A stretch of DNA of 38,530 bases, taken from positions 1 through 38,530 of the forward strand of contig NZ_WIXN01000029.1 in NCBI RefSeq assembly GCF_010994035.1, in the 5' to 3' direction. The stretch comes from Virgibacillus aidingensis. Lineage in GTDB: Bacteria; Bacillota; Bacilli; Bacillales; Amphibacillaceae. Made by a program: the position numbers and the translations under genes. Of the stretch, positions 1-6,523 are shown one piece after another. Every line of letters starts with the position of its first letter. The stretch's first letter is position 1. Under the pieces are notes generated by a model. It did no database searches. It saw only the letters and a program-made list of their open reading frames with translations, and was not told the DNA's origin.

Positions 1-255
1 ACATATACTAAACAGGTTTTTAAGGAATTTATAGGCTGGAATGAAGAGCCTAAATATAATATACGAGGAGTAGTTTATGTGAATATTGAAGATTTAATGA
101 CGTGTTATTGCAAAACAAGAGAAATGACCAGTTTATATAGTAGATGTTTAGATAACGAAAAAATGAGTAAAAAAGATAAAGAAGTAATTTACGAGTTAAT
201 ATTAAATAGTGTAAAATCATCAAATAAATTAAGAGAGTACTGCGAATATAAATAA
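1..255 (+). CDS. 3' end of an unrecognised gene (partial)
   Basis: Frame 1 is open from the first base to a TAA at 253-255 (84 codons), so the start lies outside the window. The product is lysine- and glutamate-rich, with several Cys (CYCKTR) and a C-terminus ending CEYK. It has no membrane segment and no motif I recognise. The composition looks coding and no other frame in this stretch is as plausible. It is AT-rich compared with the genes to its right. Function unknown; it may be an accessory gene. Confidence 0.5.
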   Translation, partial: TYTKQVFKEFIGWNEEPKYNIRGVVYVNIEDLMTCYCKTREMTSLYSRCLDNEKMSKKDKEVIYELILNSVKSSNKLREYCEYK

Positions 256-790
256 AAGAAGAAGGATGAAGTTTTTTCAAATTTTTACCTCGGGCTTGCA
301 AACTGCAGCAAACTCAATAAATTATCTTCATGAACTTTCTACAATATATGCAAAAAACACTTCCTTGTGAAGACTCAAACCCAAGTAGGGCGAAATATAT
401 ATTGCTTGGTGGTTATGTATTTGTTTCATTCATTTACACGATTATCCTTAATTAAAGGCGACACGAACCGTTAATTATCATTAATAAGGGGACTTGCAGG
501 GTTTACCAATGAATAAGCCTTTGCTGTGTGCAGATATTGTTTTATGTTCAAACATTCAATTAGAGAGGTGAAGTTTAGCCTTAACCAAAGAATAAGAACA
601 GTATTGGCTTATTTTAGTCCTTATTATTACACGAATCAATTAATTTTAAAGTACCGGCATATGCTACATACAGGTGAAGAGGCTTATTTAGTAAAATATA
701 GTTTATTAACTACCAAATCAAACATAAAATTTCGTTCCCTTTAATATAGTTTATTATGCACCACTTTTGCGAATCGGGCAGCTTTGTAAC
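256..790. other. Intergenic region, no supported gene
   Basis: About 535 bases between the partial left-hand gene and the metal transport operon. A 72-codon open frame at 526-744 has no ribosome binding site and an improbable composition, so I do not call it. I looked for a cobalamin box or a NiCo riboswitch ahead of the transporter and could not support either. The AT-rich stretch at 730-770 could hold the promoter, but no clean -35/-10 pair stands out. Confidence 0.5.
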
Positions 791-807
791 GAGGAGGAGA
801 ACATGCC

Positions 808-1446
808 GTGCATATTGCTGACGGGGTCATAAGTATATCTGTTGCCGTGGCAACTACTGCGGGAGCATTGGGTGTCCTTGCTTACTCCCTAAAGGGTACG
901 AAGGAAGAGGAAATTCCGAAAATCAGCCTTTTATCAGGTGCTTTTTTTGTTGCATCATTAATTAATATCCCGATCGGCCCCACGTCTGTTCATCCTTTAC
1001 TGGGTGGATTCCTCGGGTTGGTTTTGGGACGCCGGGCTCCTTTTGCGATTTTTATTGGACTCATTCTCCAGGCGGTCCTGTTTCAGCACGGCGGCATCAG
1101 TACGTTTGGCGCTAATACGCTGTTAATGTCGATCCCTGCACTTCTTGTTTACTGGAGCCTTCCATTAATGAAAAAGATCCCATTATTTCTCAAAGGATTT
1201 ATAGGCGGTTTTTTTGCTGTTATGGCTGGTGTTTTATTACTTACCTTACTGCTGTTATTCTCCGATCAGCGCTATGCAGATGGTTCTTTTTCCGTAATAC
1301 GCATCGTGTTTCTCGCATATCTCCCTCTCGCATTACTGGAAGGTGTACTGACCGGTTTTGCGGTTAAACATTTGTATGCCATGAAACCGGGCTTGTTTAA
1401 AAATATCAACTTGAATAAAGAGGTGGTGAATAACAAGGATGGGTAG
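808..1446 (+). CDS. cbiM: CbiM/NikM-type Ni/Co-binding membrane subunit
   Basis: Substrate-specific membrane component of a nickel/cobalt ECF-type importer. The start is GTG at 808, ten bases after GAGGAGG at 791-797; the nearby ATG at 803 opens a frame of only nine codons. This start gives the N-terminus MHIADG, and in CbiM/NikM the N-terminal Met-His region is part of the metal site. Seen: about 212 residues with several hydrophobic segments, PIGPTSVHPLLGG near residue 57 and FQHGGISTFGANT near residue 93, both typical of the family. The 3' end overlaps the next gene by 8 bases, so the genes are translationally coupled. The NikK/NikL-like neighbours favour nickel over cobalt, but the sequence cannot settle the metal. 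Confidence 0.9.
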   Translation: MHIADGVISISVAVATTAGALGVLAYSLKGTKEEEIPKISLLSGAFFVASLINIPIGPTSVHPLLGGFLGLVLGRRAPFAIFIGLILQAVLFQHGGISTFGANTLLMSIPALLVYWSLPLMKKIPLFLKGFIGGFFAVMAGVLLLTLLLLFSDQRYADGSFSVIRIVFLAYLPLALLEGVLTGFAVKHLYAMKPGLFKNINLNKEVVNNKDG

Positions 1447-1882
1447 AAGATGGACGGATTATTTATTGGTTTTCTGTACTGTTTCATTCTTTCTTGTCTT
1501 GCTCTACCCACAATCAGCTTCTGCCCACAGGATGCTTGTTGAACATGAGGAGGAAGGAATCATTCACGTTCGCTATGATGATGGAACTGCTGCGGGTGCA
1601 GCGCTTGTCACAGCTTATGATGCAAAAGGGGATATTTTATTTGAAAGTGAGGCTGATGAAGACGGCATATTAAATTATGAAAGGGAATTGGAAGTACATC
1701 GTCTTACAGCAGATGATGGCATGGGACACCGGGCAACATGGACAGACGAAGAAGAAACTTCAATTCTGGACGATATTCCACTTTTTGTGAGAGCTATATT
1801 CGGAATCTCTATCTTATTGTTTCTTGCTGCTATTTTCTTTTCGCGTACCAATAGAAAACCAGGGGAAGGTGAAGAGAAATAA
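1439..1882 (+). CDS. NikL-like small accessory subunit of the Ni/Co transporter
   Basis: 147 residues. A signal-like hydrophobic segment ends at SASAHR, so the mature chain begins with a His. A compact extracytoplasmic domain of about 80 residues follows, resembling the carboxypeptidase-regulatory-like fold of NikL proteins (DGTAAGAALVTAYDAKG, DEDGILNYE). A C-terminal membrane segment (FGISILLFLAAIFF) and a short charged tail close the chain. The gene overlaps cbiM and its stop codon overlaps the start of the next gene (TAATG). In NikKMLQO systems, NikL and NikK are extra extracytoplasmic proteins needed with NikM. The assignment rests on architecture and context rather than a diagnostic motif. 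Confidence 0.75.
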   Translation: MGRRWTDYLLVFCTVSFFLVLLYPQSASAHRMLVEHEEEGIIHVRYDDGTAAGAALVTAYDAKGDILFESEADEDGILNYERELEVHRLTADDGMGHRATWTDEEETSILDDIPLFVRAIFGISILLFLAAIFFSRTNRKPGEGEEK

Positions 1883-2703
1883 TGAGAAAGATTGCATTAT
1901 TATTGGGACTAATGCTGGCATTCAGCCTATTTTTATTCTCAAAGGAAATTTCCGCACATGAACTGTTTATACAGGTGGAAGAGTTTACAGATAGCGAAGA
2001 ATTACGTGCAGATGTTATTTGGGGGCATATTCGTGATTATGTCGATAGTGCCGATATAGAAGATTTAGAACTCCATGTTCAATATCCAAACGGGGATACA
2101 GAGCAATTGGATTTGGAAGGAATCGGTGTTCAGGCAAGAGCCTATGTCCCCCTTAAAGGGGATGGCACATATACCTTTTGGGGAATGCGAGAACCGAGTA
2201 CATATACTCCTGATAGCGGAGTAACTCAATTAAGCGTACAAACAGCAAAAACTGTTCACCATGTTGGTAATTCGGCAACTTCTCACGAAGATTTAATTAC
2301 ATTGGATCTGGAAATTGTACCTGAAACTGACACAAGCACATTCTCCACCGGAACATTTACGGGAACCATTTTATTAAATGGGGAACATGCTGAAAATGCC
2401 GCCATAAGTGCATATGGTCCGGAGCGGGAAGTGCTGGAAACAACTTCAGATAACAATGGACAATTTGAATTAGCCTTTGACTCGCCGGGTAAATGGCTTA
2501 TTAAAGCAAATATGGAACTTGACGAGAGCGGAACAATGGAGGGGGAAGAATACGAATCCCATAGCCTTACATCCACATTGCTCGTAGATACGGATCAGGA
2601 GGAGGATACGAATGAGTCTTCTCTTTTCTCTCTAATCGGTATGCTCCTTTCCGGTTTGCTTGTCGGTGCAGCGATAACTATATTTGTGATGAGAAAGAAA
2701 TAA
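1882..2703 (+). CDS. NikK-like DUF4198-type extracytoplasmic metal-uptake protein
   Basis: 273 residues: a signal peptide ending around SAHELF, an extracytoplasmic region with two beta-rich halves, then a C-terminal membrane helix and a basic tail (VMRKK). The mature N-terminus again starts with His after Ala (AHELFIQV), a feature of DUF4198/NikK proteins, where it probably helps bind metal. The second half (TGTILLNGEHAENAAISAYG) resembles a carboxypeptidase-regulatory domain. It overlaps the preceding gene by one base and sits directly before cbiQ. Likely role: capturing Ni2+ or Co2+ outside the membrane and passing it to CbiM/NikM. Confidence 0.75.
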   Translation: MRKIALLLGLMLAFSLFLFSKEISAHELFIQVEEFTDSEELRADVIWGHIRDYVDSADIEDLELHVQYPNGDTEQLDLEGIGVQARAYVPLKGDGTYTFWGMREPSTYTPDSGVTQLSVQTAKTVHHVGNSATSHEDLITLDLEIVPETDTSTFSTGTFTGTILLNGEHAENAAISAYGPEREVLETTSDNNGQFELAFDSPGKWLIKANMELDESGTMEGEEYESHSLTSTLLVDTDQEEDTNESSLFSLIGMLLSGLLVGAAITIFVMRKK

Positions 2704-2731
2704 TTGCAGTTACAAGGCAGGTGAATGCAAA

Positions 2732-3493
2732 ATGACTGACCAGGAGCCAGATACATTAACAATGATACCAAAATGGGCAACATCCTGGGAACCGCGGGCA
2801 AAATTAATTGCTGCAGTGTTCTATATTTTTACCGTGATCAGCTTTACAAATTTATCTGTCATTTTCATTGCATTTGCCATTGCCTTTGCCGGACTGGTAT
2901 TGATGAAAATTTCTCTTATTTTGCTGTTAAAACGCTACTTAATCATTACACCATTTCTTTTATTAATGACCGTCCCTTTGCTGTTCAATTTTGATCTGTC
3001 TTTTCACACTCAAAATGCAGTATTTATTTTATTCATCATCATGAAGGCTTTTATTTCCATGACGGTCATTACCATTATTCTGGATTCACAATCAATTGAT
3101 CAGTTTATAAATAGTTTGGCAGGCTTAAAAATTCCAGCTGTTTTTATCACAGTACTGATCCTTTCCTATCGCTATGTCTTTTTATTTCTCGAAGATATTC
3201 AAAAAATGCAAACAGCAGCCAAATCCAGGTTCTTTTGCGGAGGCATTGGGATAAAAAAAGTAAAAGTTTATGGGGAACTGACAGCAGCGTTATTATCCAG
3301 GTCGATGGAACGGGCGGATCGCATGTATGAAGCTATGGTCTCCCGGTGCTTTACAGGGAAACTGCACTTCCAGAAAGGACCACAAATCATGCCCGCTGAT
3401 ATAGCAAAAACAGGATGTACAATAATCATGATCCTCTTACTGCTGTTCGCGGATAAACAATTACCCGATTATCTCACAGTTCAGCACTGGTGA
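2732..3493 (+). CDS. cbiQ: CbiQ/NikQ-type ECF transmembrane (T) subunit
   Basis: 253 residues with five or six hydrophobic segments. The cytoplasmic region after about residue 155 contains the two short arginine motifs that T subunits use to dock on the ATPases (AAKSRFF near 163, AMVSRCF near 199). The second motif is normally A-x-x-R-G; here the Gly is Cys. The start ATG at 2732 follows GGCAGGTG. This is the last gene of the cluster. A NikO/CbiO ATPase would be expected next, but the following genes encode spore miniproteins, so the ATPase must come from elsewhere or the system is incomplete. Confidence 0.85.
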   Translation: MTDQEPDTLTMIPKWATSWEPRAKLIAAVFYIFTVISFTNLSVIFIAFAIAFAGLVLMKISLILLLKRYLIITPFLLLMTVPLLFNFDLSFHTQNAVFILFIIMKAFISMTVITIILDSQSIDQFINSLAGLKIPAVFITVLILSYRYVFLFLEDIQKMQTAAKSRFFCGGIGIKKVKVYGELTAALLSRSMERADRMYEAMVSRCFTGKLHFQKGPQIMPADIAKTGCTIIMILLLLFADKQLPDYLTVQHW

Positions 3494-3571
3494 CTATACA
3501 ATTATGGAAGCCCTGCATAGGATAAAAGTGGGAGTGTCACTCTCATTTATTTTACAAGGAGGGATTTTGAA

Positions 3572-3682
3572 ATGAGTTATGGTGCAGGCTATGGTGCCGG
3601 CGGAGGTTTCGCATTAATTGTGGTGCTGTTTATTTTACTGATCATTATTGGTGCATCCTTCGGCGGATACGGAGCTTACTAA
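3572..3682 (+). CDS. YjcZ-family spore miniprotein, copy 1
   Basis: A 36-residue protein with a Gly/Tyr-rich start ([12 protein letters not shown]), one hydrophobic helix ([13 protein letters not shown]) and a Gly/Tyr tail. This is the YjcZ-like sporulation miniprotein family of Bacillaceae, whose members are small spore or membrane proteins of poorly known function. A strong ribosome site (AAGGAGGG, 3556-3563) precedes ATG 3572. A near-identical second copy with a similar leader lies 290 bases downstream, so the pair arose by tandem duplication. Confidence 0.85.
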   Translation: MSYGAGYGAGGGFALIVVLFILLIIIGASFGGYGAY

Positions 3683-3693
3683 TAAACCTTCCA

Positions 3694-3724
3694 ACAAATG
3701 CCCCCATGTTTTTGGGGCATTTGT
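3694..3724 (+). terminator. Hairpin after YjcZ copy 1
   Basis: ACAAATGCCCC (3694-3704) pairs perfectly with GGGGCATTTGT (3714-3724). The T-run lies in the loop rather than after the stem, so it may be a weak terminator or a 3'-end stabiliser. Confidence 0.5.
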
Positions 3725-3970
3725 GCTAAAAAAAGCCCAGCTATCTACTGCGGAGTGAACCTGGCCGAATCCGAAGAAATAATGTTAACGGCACCAAAAA
3801 CACATAAACAGCAGCAGGCGCATAGTAATGAAAATGCTAGTATACCGTTGGGTAATGGCCAAATACCAAATTTCTTATAATACTGTACTAATGTCTATAC
3901 AAATTCAGACTCCCTACATAGGATGTCAGTGGGAGTACACTCTCATTTTATTACAAGGAGGGGTTCTATA

Positions 3971-4081
3971 ATGAGTTATGGTTATGGTGCTGGTGCCGGC
4001 GGTGGCTTTGCACTAATCGTCGTGCTGTTTATTTTGCTGATCATTATTGGTGCATCTTACGGTGGATACGGAGGCTATTAA
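3971..4081 (+). CDS. YjcZ-family spore miniprotein, copy 2
   Basis: 36 residues, the same length as copy 1 and almost the same sequence; the differences fall in the Gly/Tyr ends (MSYGYGAGAGGG at the start, GGYGGY at the end). The ribosome site is AAGGAGGGG before ATG 3971. The leader repeats that of copy 1 (CATAGGAT, GTGGGAGT, CACTCTCATTT, TTACAAGGAGG), so the duplicated unit includes the promoter and leader region. Confidence 0.85.
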   Translation: MSYGYGAGAGGGFALIVVLFILLIIIGASYGGYGGY

Positions 4082-4097
4082 TAAAAGCCAAGCAGAG

Positions 4098-4126
4098 AAT
4101 GCTCCCTTTTGGGGGCATTTGTTTTT
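4098..4126 (+). terminator. Rho-independent terminator after YjcZ copy 2
   Basis: AATGCTCCC pairs with GGGGGCATT around a short T-rich loop, followed by TGTTTTT at 4120-4126. Confidence 0.6.
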
Positions 4127-4544
4127 AGGGAAAACTTTTTACAAGGATAAGAAATCCGTATGTAGGACAAGCCTGCGGTGAGGAGCAGTAACTCGCATTA
4201 CGCTTTATTATTTTAATATAAATGGAATGGTGCAGGTAAAAAAAACCAGGCAAGTTTTCTGTTGCTTGCCTGGCATCGAAGGGAGTCGGGGATCACCATT
4301 TGAAAGTGAACCCGCTAAACTATTCGGTGATCGCTTTCTTTTTCTGGTTAGGTATATAGGCTTAAATCATTTCAAGATTCAACCCTTTACTTCGTTCATT
4401 TTGCTGCAGAGGCTAAACTGGTTTTTCTATCATTTTTTTAGATCTTCCCCATTTATTTTCCCGGAAATTAGTACGTTGGATGAAAAAATTGGACTACCTG
4501 TGAATTTTCATTCATAAGTATTTGTTAAGGAAGGAGGCTTTAAA
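4127..4544. other. Intergenic region with structured DNA, no supported gene
   Basis: A 96-codon open frame at 4227-4517 lacks a ribosome site and looks non-coding. The stretch holds a strong minus-strand terminator (4238-4273) and a GATCACC/GGTGATC inverted repeat about 40 bases long (near 4290-4333). It may be the worn end of an old insertion, but I cannot identify a transposase reading. Confidence 0.4.
4238..4273 (-). terminator. Minus-strand terminator hairpin
   Basis: CCAGGCAAG (4246-4254) pairs with CTTGCCTGG (4265-4273). Read on the minus strand, the stem is followed by eight T residues. No minus-strand gene is recognisable upstream of it, so it may be left over from a lost gene. Confidence 0.6.
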
Positions 4545-4907
4545 ATGAAAACAGGATTAGCGATGCTTGCTTTACTTGGACTGATCATACTAGTTGGGTT
4601 TCTGGACTCGCCTGCTAATTGGGAAGATCATGAAGGTGTAAATTTAATGAATGATCTTGCACAGGACGAAAAGGAAGCCAGCACACAATTTGAAGAAGAG
4701 AATATTCCTGCCTTCTCTTCGGTTGAAATGGTTCTGGAAGATACAACAGAGGATGACGGCTACATTGTGGAAGTGTACAGGGAATATGAAATCTATACAG
4801 ATGAACATGGAACAATAACAAAACGGGAGCCAACGGATAATTATGATTATTTGAGGTACAAAATAGATGGAGAACATGAGCATGACCATGAACATGACCA
4901 TGAATAA
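4545..4907 (+). CDS. Small membrane-anchored acidic protein with His-rich tail
   Basis: 120 residues. An N-terminal hydrophobic segment (residues 4-21) has no lipobox cysteine. A strongly acidic extracytoplasmic domain follows, and the C-terminus alternates His with Glu and Asp (HEHDHEHDHE). AAGGAGG lies just before ATG 4545. I do not recognise a named family. The His/acid tail looks suited to binding divalent metals, and the gene lies about 1 kb after the Ni/Co transport cluster and on the same strand, but a functional link is inference only. It was probably transcribed alone. Confidence 0.7.
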   Translation: MKTGLAMLALLGLIILVGFLDSPANWEDHEGVNLMNDLAQDEKEASTQFEEENIPAFSSVEMVLEDTTEDDGYIVEVYREYEIYTDEHGTITKREPTDNYDYLRYKIDGEHEHDHEHDHE

Positions 4908-5116
4908 AATAGAGTAATCGAGGACGAGAATGCAAGGGGGAAAGCAAAGTCATTCCATTAACTAAATCATCTTTTAGAGGTAAATAAACCATTTTAATGG
5001 CCAAACTTTATGGAATTATCTTCTACAGCCTTTCTTAAGGATATTTGGATAACATTTCATCATGATAAAGAATGCTGTACACGCACTGTAGTTTATTTAT
5101 TTTCAGCATTCCTGCA
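4908..5116. other. Intergenic stretch, nothing recognised
   Basis: AT-rich sequence between the His-tailed protein and the tandem ssrA terminators. I see no open frame with a ribosome site and no strong hairpin. Confidence 0.4.
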
Positions 5117-5155
5117 AAATAAAAGCCGCCAGATAAATTTCATCGTTTGGCGGCT
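5117..5155 (-). terminator. Second (distal) ssrA terminator
   Basis: On the minus strand AGCCGCCA (5148-5155) pairs with TGGCGGCT (5124-5131), followed by TTTATTTT. It backs up the first terminator at 5173-5200. Confidence 0.75.
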
Positions 5156-5172
5156 CGAATGATTATCCAAAT

Positions 5173-5200
5173 AAAAAACCACCAACATATGTATTGGTGG
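5173..5200 (-). terminator. First ssrA terminator, built on the 3' CCA end
   Basis: On the minus strand CCACCAA (5194-5200) pairs with TTGGTGG (5179-5185), followed by six T residues. The left arm is the mature 3' end of the tmRNA (CCACCA), so the terminator stem competes with the acceptor end until the trailer is trimmed. Confidence 0.75.
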
Positions 5201-5849
5201 AGACGGTGGGACATGTTATTCCATGCTTTCGTCATGGCACTGACTATATCTTGAACCCGAACTGAATAGTTCAGGTCCTTCGGCGTCTTATACGAAATTT
5301 ATATTTACCTTGGCGAGGCAGCATTTCGTATCCTAGTACTGCCCAGAAGGCAGCCTATAAGTCGATACATGGCTGTTGGATTGCTCCACATACCACTCGG
5401 TATTGCCCTATTGCCGAAGTAAATCCTGCCGGCAACTTAGGTTTCACCGATAAAGCCGAATTCTCACTTTTGTGTTGCCACAAAAGGCGACTATTGTCTA
5501 ATCGAACCCACGTCCAGAGATATCGCCACTCAGGCATCTACACGCTTAGTCGGCATATTATCATTCACTGTCCTGTCAGCCTGCCAACAGGCTTTAAGGC
5601 AGCTAGTCCGATTGGTTTCAACTACCATCCTCAGACGGTGGATGATAGTATAGCCTGCTTAATTTGAGACCCTTCAATCTGCATCACAGGCAAATGCAGG
5701 AAGGATCGCTTCAGTACTGCTTATGCAGCAGCTAAAGCTGGTTGATTGTTAGTTTTGCCAGTTATATTTAGGCGAATAACGTTTTACGAGCCGTAACCTC
5801 GACGTGCAGCCAAAGCTCAATCTATCCCTGTCGAATCCAGAACGTCCCC
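5195..5849 (-). ncRNA. ssrA: tmRNA gene, interrupted by a group I intron
   Basis: tmRNA works with SmpB to release stalled ribosomes and tag the nascent protein for proteolysis. The mature 5' end is GGGGACGTT at 5849 and the 3' end is CCACCA at 5195. The acceptor stem pairs GGGGACG with CGTCTCC. The tag frame (minus strand, about 5720-5755) encodes GKTNNQPALAAA then TAA, with the usual resume Ala giving AGKTNNQPALAAA. Between the T-arm half GTGGGTTCGAT (ending 5501) and the other half TCCCAC (from 5211) lie 289 extra bases forming a group I intron. The joined exons are 349 + 17 = 366 nt, a normal Bacillus length. The gene has its own promoter and lies downstream of smpB and rnr, the usual order. 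Confidence 0.95.
5212..5500 (-). other. Group I self-splicing intron in the T-loop of tmRNA
   Basis: 289 nt with no ORF. Minus-strand reading: P1 is CGAT at the exon end plus TA, loop GACAA, then TAGTCG, giving a 6-bp hairpin with the splice-site U opposite G. P2 is CTTTTGTG-GCAA-CACAAAAG. P3 is CGGCTT with AGGCTG. P4 is TCGGT with ACCGA. P5 is CCTAAGTTGCC with GGCAATAGG. P6 contains TGGA-GCAA-TCCA. P7 is GACTTATA, with one bulged base, against TATAGTC inside the classical AAGATATAGTC motif (5242-5252). P8 includes ATACGAAAT with ATTTCGTAT. P9 is CCATG with CATGG. The intron ends in G at 5212. All the core elements of a group I ribozyme are present in order. There is no homing endonuclease, so it cannot spread unaided. 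I cannot measure whether it self-splices. Confidence 0.93.
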
Positions 5850-5906
5850 GTAAAAGAGAAACGCTCAAAGATTATCTTGAGCTTTTTTAAAGATCCTACA
5901 TAGATT

Positions 5907-5934
5907 ATTATAACAGATCACCGAAAAAAATCAA
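5907..5934 (-). promoter_or_regulatory. Sigma-A promoter of ssrA
   Basis: On the minus strand, TTGATT (5929-5934), a 16-base spacer and TATAAT (5907-5912). A small hairpin (GCTCAA/TTGAGC, 5864-5883) sits in the leader between the likely start site and the mature 5' end at 5849, and may guide 5' processing. Confidence 0.8.
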
Positions 5935-5982
5935 GTACATACCGTACAACCGTTCGAGAAACTTGCCGGCTTTCTGAAAAGC

Positions 5983-6447
5983 CTAGCTCATTTGCTCTTT
6001 AATTGCTCTGTCAGCATCCCGCTTCATTTGCTTCCGTTTCAGATCCTCGCGCTTATCGTATTTCTTTTTCCCTTTTCCGAGTCCAAGCAGCACTTTTGCA
6101 AATCCGTTTTTTATATAGATCTTTAAAGGGACCAATGCATAGCCCTGCTGCTGAATCAGCCCGGTCAGCTTATCTATTTCCTTGCGATGCAAAAGCAATT
6201 TTCTTGTTCGGGTAGGATCATGGTTAAAACGGTTTCCCTGCTCATACTCTGCAATATGAAGATTAATCAGCTTCACTTCACCGCGGTCAATCCTGGCATG
6301 TGAATCTTTAATGCTGACTCTTCCGGCCCGGATCGATTTAATTTCGGTTCCCTGCAGGACCATACCGGCCTCATACGTATCTTCTATAAAATAATCATGG
6401 GATGCTTTTCTGTTTTGGGCAATCACTTTTCCCTGTCTTTTGGGCAT
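5983..6447 (-). CDS. smpB: SsrA-binding protein SmpB
   Basis: 154 residues, the normal length. SmpB binds the tRNA-like domain of tmRNA and carries it to stalled ribosomes. The start is ATG at 6447 ([15 protein letters not shown]), seven bases after AGGAGG; an upstream in-frame ATG at 6474 would place this ribosome site inside the gene. Seen: [17 protein letters not shown], the [12 protein letters not shown] block and the basic C-terminal tail ([16 protein letters not shown]). The position before ssrA is conserved in Bacillales. Its RNA partner here must first lose an intron from the T-arm, close to the region SmpB contacts. Confidence 0.97.
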   Translation of the reverse strand: MPKRQGKVIAQNRKASHDYFIEDTYEAGMVLQGTEIKSIRAGRVSIKDSHARIDRGEVKLINLHIAEYEQGNRFNHDPTRTRKLLLHRKEIDKLTGLIQQQGYALVPLKIYIKNGFAKVLLGLGKGKKKYDKREDLKRKQMKRDADRAIKEQMS

Positions 6448-6523
6448 ACGCCTTCCTCCTACTATTGCATGCACATTATTTTACCAAATATTTGCCTATA
6501 ATCCAACAGGACTGCCCCGGAGA

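Noticed and set aside
526-744. 72-codon open frame before cbiM
   Set aside because: No ribosome binding site, unlikely composition, and it ends in the probable promoter region of cbiM.
256-800. Cobalamin or NiCo riboswitch ahead of the transporter
   Set aside because: I could not find the conserved boxes of either class.
803-832. ATG at 803 as the cbiM start
   Set aside because: It opens a frame of only nine codons. GTG at 808 gives the family N-terminus with His at position 2 and has well-spaced GAGGAGG.
3698-3880. 60-codon frame between the YjcZ copies
   Set aside because: It starts inside a hairpin, has no ribosome site and resembles no family.
3745-3894. Minus-strand frame reading FGIWPLPNG then a Cys-rich hydrophobic stretch
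   Set aside because: It looks protein-like but has no ATG, GTG or TTG start and no ribosome site before the upstream stop. At most a fragment.
4227-4517. 96-codon frame
   Set aside because: It runs through a strong hairpin and lacks a ribosome site.
4615-5004. Minus-strand frames with many His residues
   Set aside because: Shadows of the His-tailed protein on the other strand.
5355-5667. Open frames within the ssrA region, including the intron
   Set aside because: They overlap the structured tmRNA and intron on both strands and have no start signals; the intron has no homing endonuclease.
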